Shown one piece after another: positions 47,458 to 57,074 of a stretch of 64,000 nucleotides of DNA (its first letter is position 1; every line of letters starts with the position of its first letter). The notes under the pieces are model-generated. The model made no database searches. It had not been told where the DNA came from and saw only the letters and a program-made list of their open reading frames with translations. This DNA is from Cereibacter_A sp052244495. Its GTDB lineage: Bacteria > Pseudomonadota > Alphaproteobacteria > Rhodobacterales > Rhodobacteraceae. The position numbers and the translations under genes were made by a program. The DNA lies in assembly GCA_052244495.1 (NCBI GenBank), contig JBQPXH010000003.1. The stretch is one strand, 5' to 3'.

Positions 47458-49956
47458 TCAGATCGCGCCGAGGTCGATGGTCACGTTGCGGCGCGCGGCG
47501 CTTTCGACCGCGGCCTGCTGCAGGGCGGTGTTCCGGCGCAGCAGTTCGAGAAAGCGCGCCTCGTCGAGACTCAACAGCGTGCCGTGGCTGATCGCGGTCA
47601 CCTGCGCCCGCCGGGGCTTGCGGGTCAGGATCGCGAGATGGCCGAACATGTCGCCACGCCCCAGGCGCACCTTCTGCCCGGCCACATCGGTCTCGACCGC
47701 ACCGGAGGCGATGAAGAACACCTTGCGCGGCACATCGCCCCGCCGCAGCAACACGTCCCCCGGCCGCACGTAGACGGTCTTCAAGAGCCGCTCGAGCGCA
47801 TGGAGTTGCGTCTCGTCCATCTCGGCGAAGAGCGGAAACTGGCGGACGAGCTCGGTTTTCTGCAAGGCGAAATCGAGCCGCGGGCGGCGCTCCTTCTTCC
47901 CGCGCGCGACCTGGATGCGCTGGCGGAGCGTCATGAACAACTCCTGCCCGATCAGCCCGTCATCGCGCAGCGTCTCGTATTCCCGCAGTTCGAGCTGCAA
48001 GGCGGTGCGGCGGATGAAGCTGCGCACCATCTCCTCGGAGTAGCCGGGATATTGCAGCCGCAAGGCCTCGAGCGACTGCGCGGTCTCTTCCTCGCGCCGC
48101 TTGAGCATCTCGTGCAGGATCTCGGCCACGCGGCGACCGTGGATGCGGCGGATCTTGCCGTCGATCAGCCCGTGCAGGTCGCCGAGGATCAGCCGCTGGG
48201 CCAGCAGCATCTCGAACCTGTCCGACGTCAGCTCGCTCAGCCAGCGTGAGATCTTGAGCCGGTTGTGCGCCCAGACCGCCAGGCGGTGACGCCGCCCGTA
48301 GCCGAGCGCGAGCCGGCCCGCGGATCGGTAGCCGTCACGGCCCTGCAGGCGCGTGCGCTCGATCAGCCGGTCCGCATCCACCAGCATCGCCTCGGCGAGA
48401 CGCGGCGGAATGATCTGCTGGCGGAAGGCGGCAAGGATGGCATCCCTCTCGCGCCCGGCAAGGGCCAGAAGCCCCAGCGTGATCCGGTCGCGATCCGGGA
48501 TGTCGTCGGCGCTGTCGTCGGCCATCTCGACCGCGCGGGCCAGCCTCTGTCCGAAGCTCTTGGCTTCCGCCCGGACGATCTGCGGGTCGAGCTCGCGCTC
48601 GCGCACGCTCTCGGCCACGCCTTCGCGCACGTTCTGCAGCGCCACGGCGATCACCTGGTTCGACAGCGCGAGATCGAGCGGCGTGAGCCTCGCGAGGCCA
48701 AGCCGCCGGATCACCAGACGCAGCGTGGTCCCCTGCACAAGAAGCGTGAAGAGCACGAAGCCGGTTGCGAGAATGCCTACCTCGCGCTTCACATGGGGCG
48801 GCACCATGGGATTCTCGGTCACGGCCAGCGCGAGCGCGAGGGTGACGGCGCCGCGCAGGCCACCCCAGAGGATCGCAACCCGGTAGGGTCTCTCGACCTT
48901 CGGAGAGAGGTTGAGCCGTGTGAGCAGCGGCAACAGTCCTGACAGCATCACGCCGCGCGCGACGACGGCGGCGAGCACGACGATGCCGATCAGCACCAGA
49001 TCCCATGCCGTGGCGCGCCCGATGAGCCGAGGGATCAGCAGCGCCGTCACGATGAAGATCAGCGATCCCGCCCAGTGCGAGAGCATCTCCCAGGTGTCGC
49101 CGAGCAGGTTCCAGGTGGAGGGGCTGAGCCGCCCCGGGCCGGCAAGGTTCATCGCGATGCCGGCCGTGACCACGGCGATCACGCCCGAGACCTCGAGTCC
49201 GCTCTCGGCCAGGACATAGGTGAGATAGGGCAGTGCGAGGCTCAGCGACAGCTGCGCCGTCGGATGGGTCGCCATCCGCGTCATCAGCGACAGGGCGAGG
49301 CGCGCCATGCCATAGCCGAGCGCCACGCCGCCGACGATCAGCAGCGGGAACTGGACGAGCGCGTCGCGCAGGGTCGGGTCCGGAACGCCCGCCATGACGA
49401 AGGTCAGGAAGAAGCCGAAAAGGGCGATGGCAGCCGCGTCGTTCAGCAGGCTCTCGCCCTCGACGATCCGGCTCAGCCTCTGCGGGGCGGCGATCGAGCG
49501 GAAGATGCTCACCACGGCCGAGGGATCGGTGGTCGAGACGATGGACCCGAGCAGAAGGCAGGCGGCGAGCGACATGGTACTGAACGGCTGCAGCGCAAAC
49601 CCGATCGCCAGGGTCGAGACCAGCACCGCCACGACCGCCATCACGAGGATGGGCACCCAGTCGTCGATCATCCGCCGGATGTTCAGGCTCAGCGACACCT
49701 GGAACAGCAGGGTCGGCAGGAACATGTAGAGGAAGACGCTGGACCGGATCGGCAGCGAGAGAAGCTCGGCCACCTCGGGTCGGAAGCCCGCCGCGACGCC
49801 GCTCCTCTGCAGCCAGAGGGCCAGCGTGCCAAGCGCCGCGCCAACTACCGCAAGCACCACCGAATAGGGCAGCCGAAGCCGCGCCGCGACGGGTTCGCAG
49901 GCGGCGATAACGATGAAGAGGACCGCCAGAGCGGCGACGAGCAGGACTATTGTCAT
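47458..49956 (-). CDS. CPA1-type cation/proton antiporter with C-terminal cyclic-nucleotide-binding domain
   Basis: An 832-residue protein. The first 400 residues hold about twelve membrane helices of the Na+/H+ exchanger fold, including STTDPSAVVSIFR and EGESLLNDAAAIALFG, which carry the ion-pathway Asp residues. A long helical cytoplasmic region follows. Residues about 690-820 form a CRP-like cyclic-nucleotide-binding domain (VYVRPGDVLLRRGDVPRKVFFI, GRGDMFGHLAIL). It probably exchanges Na+ or K+ for H+ under nucleotide control. It stands alone. Confidence 0.88.
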   Translation of the reverse strand: MTIVLLVAALAVLFIVIAACEPVAARLRLPYSVVLAVVGAALGTLALWLQRSGVAAGFRPEVAELLSLPIRSSVFLYMFLPTLLFQVSLSLNIRRMIDDWVPILVMAVVAVLVSTLAIGFALQPFSTMSLAACLLLGSIVSTTDPSAVVSIFRSIAAPQRLSRIVEGESLLNDAAAIALFGFFLTFVMAGVPDPTLRDALVQFPLLIVGGVALGYGMARLALSLMTRMATHPTAQLSLSLALPYLTYVLAESGLEVSGVIAVVTAGIAMNLAGPGRLSPSTWNLLGDTWEMLSHWAGSLIFIVTALLIPRLIGRATAWDLVLIGIVVLAAVVARGVMLSGLLPLLTRLNLSPKVERPYRVAILWGGLRGAVTLALALAVTENPMVPPHVKREVGILATGFVLFTLLVQGTTLRLVIRRLGLARLTPLDLALSNQVIAVALQNVREGVAESVRERELDPQIVRAEAKSFGQRLARAVEMADDSADDIPDRDRITLGLLALAGRERDAILAAFRQQIIPPRLAEAMLVDADRLIERTRLQGRDGYRSAGRLALGYGRRHRLAVWAHNRLKISRWLSELTSDRFEMLLAQRLILGDLHGLIDGKIRRIHGRRVAEILHEMLKRREEETAQSLEALRLQYPGYSEEMVRSFIRRTALQLELREYETLRDDGLIGQELFMTLRQRIQVARGKKERRPRLDFALQKTELVRQFPLFAEMDETQLHALERLLKTVYVRPGDVLLRRGDVPRKVFFIASGAVETDVAGQKVRLGRGDMFGHLAILTRKPRRAQVTAISHGTLLSLDEARFLELLRRNTALQQAAVESAARRNVTIDLGAI

Positions 49957-50031
49957 GCACTTCTGATAGGCGGTTCGCGATGCCGAGAAAACCCGGCACC
50001 ACGCACTTCCGCTTGAACCGCGACGTTGCCG

Positions 50032-50361
50032 CTAGTGGGCGATCTGCGCGGCGCGGCGCCCGAGCTTGTAGGCCCGCGCCTTCGTCATGGGAGCATGATC
50101 GACGAAGCCCTTTTCGACCAAGGCGCGGAGCGCCCGGTGAAAGGTGGGCGTGGCGATCGCGCTGCACAGCGTATGCCGCCGGATCGCATCCGATCTGACG
50201 ATCGAGTCCTCCGTCTCGCCCAGGAGCTTCACCGCATACAGCACGTCAAGCTCATTCCGGGAAAGTTCGGCGATGCCGAGATCATGTTCGAGGCCAAGGA
50301 GAAGCTCTCTGAGTTGCGCAACGCTGTGAAACCGCCGGGAAGCGGTCATACGCTCGTCCAT
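50032..50361 (-). CDS. Small winged-helix regulator, MarR-like
   Basis: A 109-residue protein with a likely winged helix in the C-terminal half (SAIATPTFHRALRALVEKGFVDHAP) preceded by a helical dimerisation segment. The start is either ATG 50361 (GGAAG upstream) or GTG 50376, which has a strong GGGGGAG. It resembles plasmid/chromosome MarR-type regulators, but the family is uncertain. The upstream region is AT-rich. Confidence 0.6.
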   Translation of the reverse strand: MDERMTASRRFHSVAQLRELLLGLEHDLGIAELSRNELDVLYAVKLLGETEDSIVRSDAIRRHTLCSAIATPTFHRALRALVEKGFVDHAPMTKARAYKLGRRAAQIAH

Positions 50362-50397
50362 CTTGCTTCCGTCCACCGTTACTCCCCCTAACTGCAT

Positions 50398-50715
50398 TCA
50401 AATTAAAATCAAAATCCGCTACGTCGGCGCAGCATAGACGAGGTTTGCGCAGGCGTTGCAAGCGACAAAATGTCGCATGCATTTGCCCATATATACAACT
50501 TGTGCGCATCCGTCCGGCCGATGCTCTTTCCACTGCGCAAGACACGGGCGAAGGGCCATCTGTCAAGCTGAAAACCTGCCCGGAAACCCCGATTTCCGCG
50601 TCGGAAGAGCAGCCGTGACGTGCTTTCGCGCCCTGATCGAGCAGAGCGCCGGGCGGTCATGCTGCCCCGGGCACACTGACGCAGGGGCGCTGCAGGTTGA
50701 CGCTGGACGCGACGC
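50398..50715. other. AT-rich intergenic region with a palindrome
   Basis: About 320 bases separating two minus-strand genes. From 50395 to 50520 it is distinctly AT-rich for this genome. It contains GCGACA-AAA-TGTCGC at 50462-50476, a candidate binding site. No supported gene. Confidence 0.5.
50462..50476. promoter_or_regulatory. Palindromic candidate operator
   Basis: GCGACA-AAA-TGTCGC, 6-bp arms around three A, about 100 bases upstream of the winged-helix gene. It may be the site of that regulator; this is inference. Confidence 0.35.
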
Positions 50716-52053
50716 TCAGGACCAGAGTGCATATGCCCATCCGGCCAGTGGCACGAGCATTGCAGTACAGGCAATCCCCGTTGATACGCGCCCGCGGAGC
50801 ATGTGCCACATGAGCCGCAGGGACCACAGCGCGGACAGCAGAAGCAGGCCGCTCCAGACGAGGCGGGGATCGACAGCGGAGCCTGCTCCTGCTGCCGAGA
50901 GACGCTCGGCGAAGCCGGTGACGAGCCCGCAGGCGGCAAGCGGCAGCAGTGCGAGAGAAAGCCGGTGGACGCTGACCCGCCCTCCGGAGAGGCGCCGGGC
51001 CAGGACCAGCGGCAGGGCCACGGCGAGCATGACCGTCACCCAGATCGCGAGAAGGGTAAGCAGCATCGCGACGCCCGCTCCCAGGGTGGCGGCGCCCTCG
51101 GCCGTGTTGAAGAGCATCCAGGGCGCTCGCTCCTCCCACGCCAGCAAGCCCCTCAGCGCGGGGAGCCAGGGCGCCACCGGCCACCAGAAGACCGCCGAGC
51201 CGAGGCCGAGCAGCCCTGCCAGAACCACGAGGCTCTCGGCGCCCGATCCGTGGGCCCTGAGAACCTCCTCGCCCGGCACGCGCAGTTCCAGCCGGACCGC
51301 ATTCCTGAAGCCCGCACAGCGGCCGCACATGTGACAGGGCGAGGCGCTCTCCATCGTGCGGACAGGCACCATGGGCTCGCAGTTGAAGCGCATGCTGCGG
51401 GCCCGGGCGAGATCGCAGGCATCCCAGGCGCGGGCATCGACCCGGTAGTGCATCGGCGCGAGCTTCGAGAGCGCCGCCAGAACACCCCCGATCGGGCAGA
51501 GGAAGCGGCACCACACCCGCTTCTCCTTGCCGTAGAGCCAACCGACGAGGACCGCTGCGGCCGTGGAAGCTCCGAAGATCAGGGCGGACGCGCGGGGATC
51601 GTCATAGACCGAGATCATCTGGCCGTAGACCGTGACGAGGACGAAGAGCGCGAAGGGCCATCCCGGCCACTTGATCCAGCGCGGAATGGCATGCCCCCTG
51701 CCCCGGGTCGACGCCGCGGCCGAAAGCTTGCCCTCGGGGCAGAGCAGCCCGCACCAGAGCCGCCCGAACAGCAGCACCGACACGATCACGCCGGGAAGCC
51801 AAAGCCCCCAGAAGAGGAAACGGGCGAAGAGCGTCAGGCTGGTGAGTATCCCGTCCTCGCGACCCGGCGCGGGCAGCAGGGGGGGGAAGAACATGAGCGG
51901 CAGGTAGAGCACCACCATCGTCCATTGCAGTCCAGCCACCAGCCGCTGGTGGTCGCGGAGCCAGAGGCCGCAGCGTTCCATCGCCGGAGGGCGGCGGACC
52001 GGGACCGCGGACACGCGATGCGCGCCGGCGAACTGATGGCGAGGCTCATGCAT
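50716..52053 (-). CDS. Membrane 4Fe-4S protein (NapH/NosR-type)
   Basis: A 445-residue protein with about eight membrane helices and the paired motifs WCGLLCPEGKLS and WCRFLCPIGGVL, typical of NapH/NosR/CcoG-like electron-transfer membrane proteins. A third Cys cluster is CHMCGRC. The Cys are spread so that at least two iron-sulfur clusters could form. Partners are not evident locally. The start is ATG 52053 (MHEPRHQF), with an upstream ATG at 52104 less likely. Electron-transfer function is inferred from family. Confidence 0.8.
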   Translation of the reverse strand: MHEPRHQFAGAHRVSAVPVRRPPAMERCGLWLRDHQRLVAGLQWTMVVLYLPLMFFPPLLPAPGREDGILTSLTLFARFLFWGLWLPGVIVSVLLFGRLWCGLLCPEGKLSAAASTRGRGHAIPRWIKWPGWPFALFVLVTVYGQMISVYDDPRASALIFGASTAAAVLVGWLYGKEKRVWCRFLCPIGGVLAALSKLAPMHYRVDARAWDACDLARARSMRFNCEPMVPVRTMESASPCHMCGRCAGFRNAVRLELRVPGEEVLRAHGSGAESLVVLAGLLGLGSAVFWWPVAPWLPALRGLLAWEERAPWMLFNTAEGAATLGAGVAMLLTLLAIWVTVMLAVALPLVLARRLSGGRVSVHRLSLALLPLAACGLVTGFAERLSAAGAGSAVDPRLVWSGLLLLSALWSLRLMWHMLRGRVSTGIACTAMLVPLAGWAYALWS

Positions 52054-52220
52054 GGCGCCTTGTAATCGGCTCGGGTCGCGTTGGACGAGGCGGCCCGTCG
52101 ACATGCGTCAGAGGGTCGCGCGCCTCTCTCTTGCGGGCGGCAGTCGAAATGTCTGGGCTTCGGAAGAACCGGGCGCTTGCCGGGTTTGACTTCGCGCCGG
52201 AAGCGGCCAAAGGTCCGCCG

Positions 52221-54077
52221 ATGAGACCAGACGCCGCCTCCGACCCGCCAGGATTCCGCGCCCGCTGGGCCGCGCTGCGCAACGTCCCGCCCTTCCTCAG
52301 GATGGTCTGGCAGGCGAGCCCCGGCATCCTCGTCCTCAGCCTTCTCCTGCGCCTCGTGCGCTCTCTGATCCCGGTGACCGCGCTCTGGTTCGGCAAGCTC
52401 ATCATCGACGAGGTGGTCCGTCTTGCGGCGGCACCGGTTCCCGAGGCGGGAGCGCTCGGATGGATCGGAGTTGAGGGGACAGGCACGCTCGCCCTGTTGC
52501 TCGCGGCCGAGTTCCTGCTCGCGATCCTGTCGGACCTGCTCGGGCGCCTCAGCGGGCTGGTGGACACGCTGCTGACCGAGCGTCTCACGATGTCCTCTTC
52601 GGTCCGGCTCATGGAACATGCGGCGAGCCTTGACCTTGCGGCCTTCGAGGATGCGGGCTTCCAGGACCGACTCGAGCGGGCGCGACGCCAGTCGGGCGGG
52701 CGCATGACGCTGACGGGCCAGATCCTCACGCTCATGCAGGACGCCGTGACGGTCGCCTCGCTTGCCGGGGGACTCGTGATCTACAACCCCTGGCTCATCC
52801 TGCTTCTCGTCGCGGCGCTTGTGCCCGCCTTCCTCGGCGAGGCGCATTTCAATGCGCAGAACTACAATCTCGACTTCCGCCGCACGGCCGAGCGGCGCGA
52901 ACTCGACTACATCCGCGTCACCGCGGCAGGGGTCGAGACTGCCAAGGAGATCAAGATCTTCGGCCTCGCGCCCTTCCTGATCGAGCGCTATCGCACGCTG
53001 TCCGAGAGCTTCTACCGCGCGCGACGACGCATCGCCACGGCGCGGGCTGCCTGGGGCACGCTGTTCAGCGCCCTCGGAACGGCGGGATATTACCTCGCCT
53101 ACGTCTGGATGATCGGCGCCACGCTCTCGGGACGGTTGTCCATCGGGGACCTGACCTTCCTCGCGGGCTCGTTCCTCCGCCTCCGCGGATTGGTCGAGGG
53201 GCTTCTGACCGGCTTCTCGACGACGGCCTCGCAGGCGCTTTACCTCGAGGACCTGTTCGGCTTCTTCCGGCAGCAACCCACCATCCTCGCTCCGGCAGAG
53301 CCGCGGCCCGTGCCGCGCCCGATCCGTGAGGGCTTCCGCTTCGAAAACGTGGGGTTCCGGTATCCGGGCGCGGGAACCTGGGCAGTGCGCGACCTCTCCT
53401 TCACGCTCAGGGCCGGCGAGACGCTGGCGCTGGTGGGGGAGAACGGCGCGGGAAAGACGACGCTCGCCAAGCTGCTCACCCGGCTCTACGACCCGGATGA
53501 GGGCCGGATCCTGCTCGACGGCCAGGACCTGCGCAGCTTCGATCCCGTGGCGTTGCGGGGCGCGATGGGCGTCATCTTCCAGGATTTCGTGCGCTACTCG
53601 ATGAGCGCAAGCGAGAACATCGCCGTCGGCCGCATCGAGGCGCGAGGGGAACGGGAGCGCATCGAGGAGGCGGCCCACCGCAGCCTCGCCGACCGGATCG
53701 TGGCGCGGATGCCGGAAGGCTACGGCCAGATGCTCGGCAAGCGCTTCCGCGAGGGCATCGATCTGTCAGGCGGCGAATGGCAGAAATTCGCGATCGCGCG
53801 GGCCTACATGCGCGATGCCGAGGTGTTGATCCTCGACGAACCGACCGCGGCGCTGGACGCACGGTCGGAATACGAGGTCTTTCAGCGGTTCAAGGAATTG
53901 TCGGAGGGTCGGACCGCGGTCCTCATCTCGCACCGGTTTTCGTCCGTGCGGATGGCGGATCGGATCCTCGTGCTCGCGAACGGACGCGTCGAGGCAAGCG
54001 GAACCCATGAGGACCTGGTGTCCCGGCCCGGCCGCTACGCCGAACTGTTCGAGTTGCAGGCGGCCGGATACAGATAG
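52221..54077 (+). CDS. ABC transporter, fused permease and ATPase
   Basis: A 618-residue half-transporter. The membrane domain (about 25-330) is followed by an ATPase with Walker A GENGAGKTT, signature LSGGEWQKFAIAR, Walker B VLILDEP and H-loop ISHRFSS. The layout is that of MsbA/lipid or drug exporters; it should act as a homodimer. The start is ATG 52221 with AAAGG upstream; ATG 52131 extends into a region without support. The substrate is unknown. Confidence 0.87.
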   Translation: MRPDAASDPPGFRARWAALRNVPPFLRMVWQASPGILVLSLLLRLVRSLIPVTALWFGKLIIDEVVRLAAAPVPEAGALGWIGVEGTGTLALLLAAEFLLAILSDLLGRLSGLVDTLLTERLTMSSSVRLMEHAASLDLAAFEDAGFQDRLERARRQSGGRMTLTGQILTLMQDAVTVASLAGGLVIYNPWLILLLVAALVPAFLGEAHFNAQNYNLDFRRTAERRELDYIRVTAAGVETAKEIKIFGLAPFLIERYRTLSESFYRARRRIATARAAWGTLFSALGTAGYYLAYVWMIGATLSGRLSIGDLTFLAGSFLRLRGLVEGLLTGFSTTASQALYLEDLFGFFRQQPTILAPAEPRPVPRPIREGFRFENVGFRYPGAGTWAVRDLSFTLRAGETLALVGENGAGKTTLAKLLTRLYDPDEGRILLDGQDLRSFDPVALRGAMGVIFQDFVRYSMSASENIAVGRIEARGERERIEEAAHRSLADRIVARMPEGYGQMLGKRFREGIDLSGGEWQKFAIARAYMRDAEVLILDEPTAALDARSEYEVFQRFKELSEGRTAVLISHRFSSVRMADRILVLANGRVEASGTHEDLVSRPGRYAELFELQAAGYR

Positions 54078-54146
54078 GCGGACCCGAAGGCCCGCCAGGC
54101 GTCGTGTCGGCAGTTCCGAGAGGACGCTACGCCCTCCGGCAGGGAC

Positions 54147-54365
54147 TTACACGCGACCGAATGCGGAGGGGACCGCCCCTCCGGACAGGAGCGTCACCAG
54201 CGATGCGCCCGAGATGGTCGTCGGCCCGGCTCGTCCGGCTTCCAGCGCCCGCACGTCGGTCACATCGAGGCCGAGGCGTGCCGCGAAATCCTCCTGCGAA
54301 AGACCGAGCACCCAACGGCCGTGGCGGACGAGGCGGGCGGTATCGCGGTGGTGGAACTGCGGCAT
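54147..54365 (-). CDS. Small XRE-family helix-turn-helix protein
   Basis: A 72-residue protein consisting of one HTH (ARLVRHGRWVLGLSQEDFAARLGLDVTDVRALEAGRAG). The start is ATG 54365 with CCGGAG upstream; an ATG at 54461 would add 32 residues of no known homology. It faces the ABC transporter end to end. The target is unknown. Confidence 0.75.
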   Translation of the reverse strand: MPQFHHRDTARLVRHGRWVLGLSQEDFAARLGLDVTDVRALEAGRAGPTTISGASLVTLLSGGAVPSAFGRV

Positions 54366-54789
54366 CGAAATACTCCGGAAGCAACGTGACATCGGCGTGG
54401 CAAGCGATTTCTTTTCTGTCTGAAGGAATACCTCTTTCCACCGATAAAGCGAGTTGCCCAAACCGACAGGCTGTTGCCCTTAGGTATGGAATCTTGCCAA
54501 CAGTAAGGTTCCAATTTGATCGAAAGCCCGGCGGCACGGGCACATCCCGCTTCTTTTGTCGGGACGGCGACCGATCGGTTGAGCCGGCTCGCCTCTTGGT
54601 GGAAAAGCGTGCTCGCACAGGCTTCTGCCAATCCGCGCGAGCGCAGACCCGCCCCCCATCCTTTCAGGTTTCGGCTGTCGGGAGGATCTTCGATTGAACG
54701 GCGACGCGCCGGCAGGCCTCGGCACGCCCGCACCGGGGACTACGCAGTTTGGCAGATCGCGGGACCCATATGGATCAGCGGCGTCACCT
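54366..54789. other. Non-coding interval between the HTH gene and sufS
   Basis: About 420 bases. The first 160 are AT-richer than average. The open frames here have no recognisable product. It should hold the HTH gene promoter and the 3' end of the isc-suf transcript. Confidence 0.5.
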
Positions 54790-56010
54790 TCAGCCGAAAA
54801 GCTCGTGACAAAGCTCCAGCGCCTCGACCAGACGGTCGACCTCATCCGTGGTGTTGTACATCGCGAAAGAGGCCCGGCAGGTCGCTCCCAGGCCGTAATG
54901 CTGCATGAGCGGCATGGCGCAATGGGTCCCCGCGCGGACGGCGACGCCCTTGCGGTCGAGCACGGTGGAGATGTCGTGGGCATGGGCCCCGCCGCGGATG
55001 GTGAAGGAGAAGATGGCCCCCTTCCCCGCCGAATTCCCCTGCACGTCGAGCCAGTTGAGGCCCGCAAGCCGGTCACGGGCGTAGTCGCGCAGGGTCCGCT
55101 CGTGCGCGGCGATCTCGGCCATGCCCACGTTCATCATGTAGTGGAGCGCCACGCCGAGGCCGATCTGCTGCACGATGCCGGGCGTTCCTGCCTCGAAGCG
55201 CATGGGGGGCTTGGCATAGGTGACCATGTCCCGCGTCACCTCGTGGATCATGTCACCGCCGCCGATGAAGGGGCGCATCTCCTCCATCCGCTCCGAGCGG
55301 ATCCAGATCGCGCCCGAGCCCGAGGGTCCGTAAAGCTTGTGGCCGGTGATGGCGTAGAAGTCGCAGCCGATGGCGGCCACGTCGACCGGCATGTGCACGG
55401 CCGCCTGCGATCCGTCGACCAGCACCGGCACGCCCTTGTCCCGGGCGCCGGCGCAGATCGCGGCCACATCCACGACCGTGCCCAGCACGTTCGACATGTG
55501 GGTGACGGCGACGAGCTTCGTCCGAGGCCCGATGGCGTCGAGCACCGCCTGCGGGTCAAGATCGCCGTTCTCGTCCACATCGACCCATTTCAGCACCACG
55601 CCCTGCCGCTCACGCAGGAAGTGCCACGGCACGATGTTGGCGTGATGCTCCATGATCGAGAGAACGATCTCGTCACCCGGCTGAAGCCGCGGCGCGGCCC
55701 AGCCGTAGGAGACGAGGTTGATCCCCTCGGTCGTGCCGGTGGTGAAGACGATCTCTTCGGGCGAAGGCGCGTTGAGGAAGGTCGCGATGGTCGCCCGCAC
55801 GGCCTCGTACTTGTCGGTCGCGAGGTTCGACAGGTAGTGCAAGCCGCGGTGGACGTTGGCATATTCATGACTGTAGGCGAGGTTCATCGCCTCGATCACC
55901 ACGGCGGGCTTCTGCGCCGAGGCGCCGTTGTCGAGATAGACCAGCGGCTTGCCGTTCACTTCTCGCGAGAGGATCGGGAAGTCCTGGCGGATGGTCGCGA
56001 CGTCGAACAT
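54790..56010 (-). CDS. sufS: Cysteine desulfurase, SufS type
   Basis: A 406-residue group II cysteine desulfurase that supplies sulfur for Fe-S assembly. The PLP Lys lies in ITGHKLYGPSG and the catalytic Cys in RAGTHCAMPLM. It is the last gene of the isc-suf run. No sufE gene follows, though SufS normally needs a sulfur acceptor. It begins nine bases after the YIP1-like gene. Confidence 0.95.
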   Translation of the reverse strand: MFDVATIRQDFPILSREVNGKPLVYLDNGASAQKPAVVIEAMNLAYSHEYANVHRGLHYLSNLATDKYEAVRATIATFLNAPSPEEIVFTTGTTEGINLVSYGWAAPRLQPGDEIVLSIMEHHANIVPWHFLRERQGVVLKWVDVDENGDLDPQAVLDAIGPRTKLVAVTHMSNVLGTVVDVAAICAGARDKGVPVLVDGSQAAVHMPVDVAAIGCDFYAITGHKLYGPSGSGAIWIRSERMEEMRPFIGGGDMIHEVTRDMVTYAKPPMRFEAGTPGIVQQIGLGVALHYMMNVGMAEIAAHERTLRDYARDRLAGLNWLDVQGNSAGKGAIFSFTIRGGAHAHDISTVLDRKGVAVRAGTHCAMPLMQHYGLGATCRASFAMYNTTDEVDRLVEALELCHELFG

Positions 56011-56019
56011 GAGAAAACC

Positions 56020-56598
56020 TCAGCCGCCCATGAAGGGCATCAGGATGGCGGCCAGCGCGAAGGCCATGCCGAAGAGCGCCAGAAGGATGCCGCCAAGCAC
56101 GGCGACGGTGGATGTGAAGCCGTGCAACTCGGCCACGAAATGAGTGAGCAGCCAGAAGAAGAGCACGATCCCGGCCACGCCCAGCAGGTCGGCAAGGGGC
56201 GGCAGGACGAGTTGCGCCACAAGCTGGATCACCTCGAGGCAGAGCAGGATGAACTGCAGCCAGGCCACCAGCAGGATCGAGTCGCCGAAGCTGCCGCGCC
56301 CGCCGCGCCAGGCGCCGATCCGGTAGATCAGCATGGCCGAGAGCGAGAGAAGCCCCACCTGCAGGGCGGCGCTGAAGAGCGGGCTCGGCAGGTCGTCACC
56401 GATGAGCTGCCGCACGTCCTGCGGCAGGAGCGTGAGGCCGAGGAAGGTCACGAGCGCCGCACCGACCGCCGTCAGGACGAGCGCGATCCAGCGCGCCTCC
56501 ATCGGAAGACCCAGCGCCATGATGGCCCGTGCGCCATCGCGCGGGTTGGTCACAGTGAAGCGCGCGAGGCGCAGCAAATCCGCAAGCGAGAGGCTCAT
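56020..56598 (-). CDS. YIP1-family membrane protein
   Basis: A 192-residue protein with about five membrane helices of YIP1 type. The N-terminal SLADLLRLARFTVTNPRDGARAIM is typical of bacterial YIP1 proteins. It overlaps the next upstream gene by four bases (ATGA) and lies directly ahead of sufS, so it is part of the operon. Function is unknown. Its position suggests a link between Fe-S assembly and the membrane. Confidence 0.78.
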   Translation of the reverse strand: MSLSLADLLRLARFTVTNPRDGARAIMALGLPMEARWIALVLTAVGAALVTFLGLTLLPQDVRQLIGDDLPSPLFSAALQVGLLSLSAMLIYRIGAWRGGRGSFGDSILLVAWLQFILLCLEVIQLVAQLVLPPLADLLGVAGIVLFFWLLTHFVAELHGFTSTVAVLGGILLALFGMAFALAAILMPFMGG

Positions 56599-57074
56599 CT
56601 TTCGGCCTCGACCAGCATGAGGAGCCAGATGGAGAGAAAACCCGCCAGCACGAGGATCCCCACGATCAGCACGCCCGGACCCTCGCCGATGAACCCGCCG
56701 ACCAGACCGTTCAGCAGCATGAGCGGCGAGGTCACGAGCAGCGCGAGGAAGAGCGCGAGGCGCGCCCCGAAGAAGCTGCCCCTTCCGCCGAAGAGGCGCG
56801 CGGCCAGATGGCTCAGTGCCGCCAGCACGTAGCAAAACAGCGGCAGCAGGAAGACCGTGCCCATGAGCGCCCCGCTCATCCGCGCCTCGAGCGGCTGCGA
56901 CGGGTCTAGATAGGCCTGCCGTGCGAGGACCGGCCACTGCGACACGAAGATCAGCAGGCAGGCGCCCATCAGGATGACGAGCGCCCGGCCCTCGTTCTCA
57001 CCGGCATCGAGATACCGCCGGATGACCGTGCGGGGGTGGCGATAACTCTGGACGATGTCGGTGGTAACAGCCAT
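56595..57074 (-). CDS. Second YIP1-like membrane protein
   Basis: A 159-residue protein with four or five helices and a YIP1-like N terminus (VQSYRHPRTVIRRYLDAGENEGRAL). It is directly adjacent to sufD (no gap) and coupled to the following YIP1 gene. The two are probably related copies that diverged. Function is unknown. Confidence 0.75.
   Translation of the reverse strand: MAVTTDIVQSYRHPRTVIRRYLDAGENEGRALVILMGACLLIFVSQWPVLARQAYLDPSQPLEARMSGALMGTVFLLPLFCYVLAALSHLAARLFGGRGSFFGARLALFLALLVTSPLMLLNGLVGGFIGEGPGVLIVGILVLAGFLSIWLLMLVEAER

Noticed and set aside
50398..50420. An FnrL-type box upstream of the winged-helix gene
   Set aside because: TTGAT with a four-base gap is followed by ATTTG, not ATCAA; the match to the consensus half is too poor.
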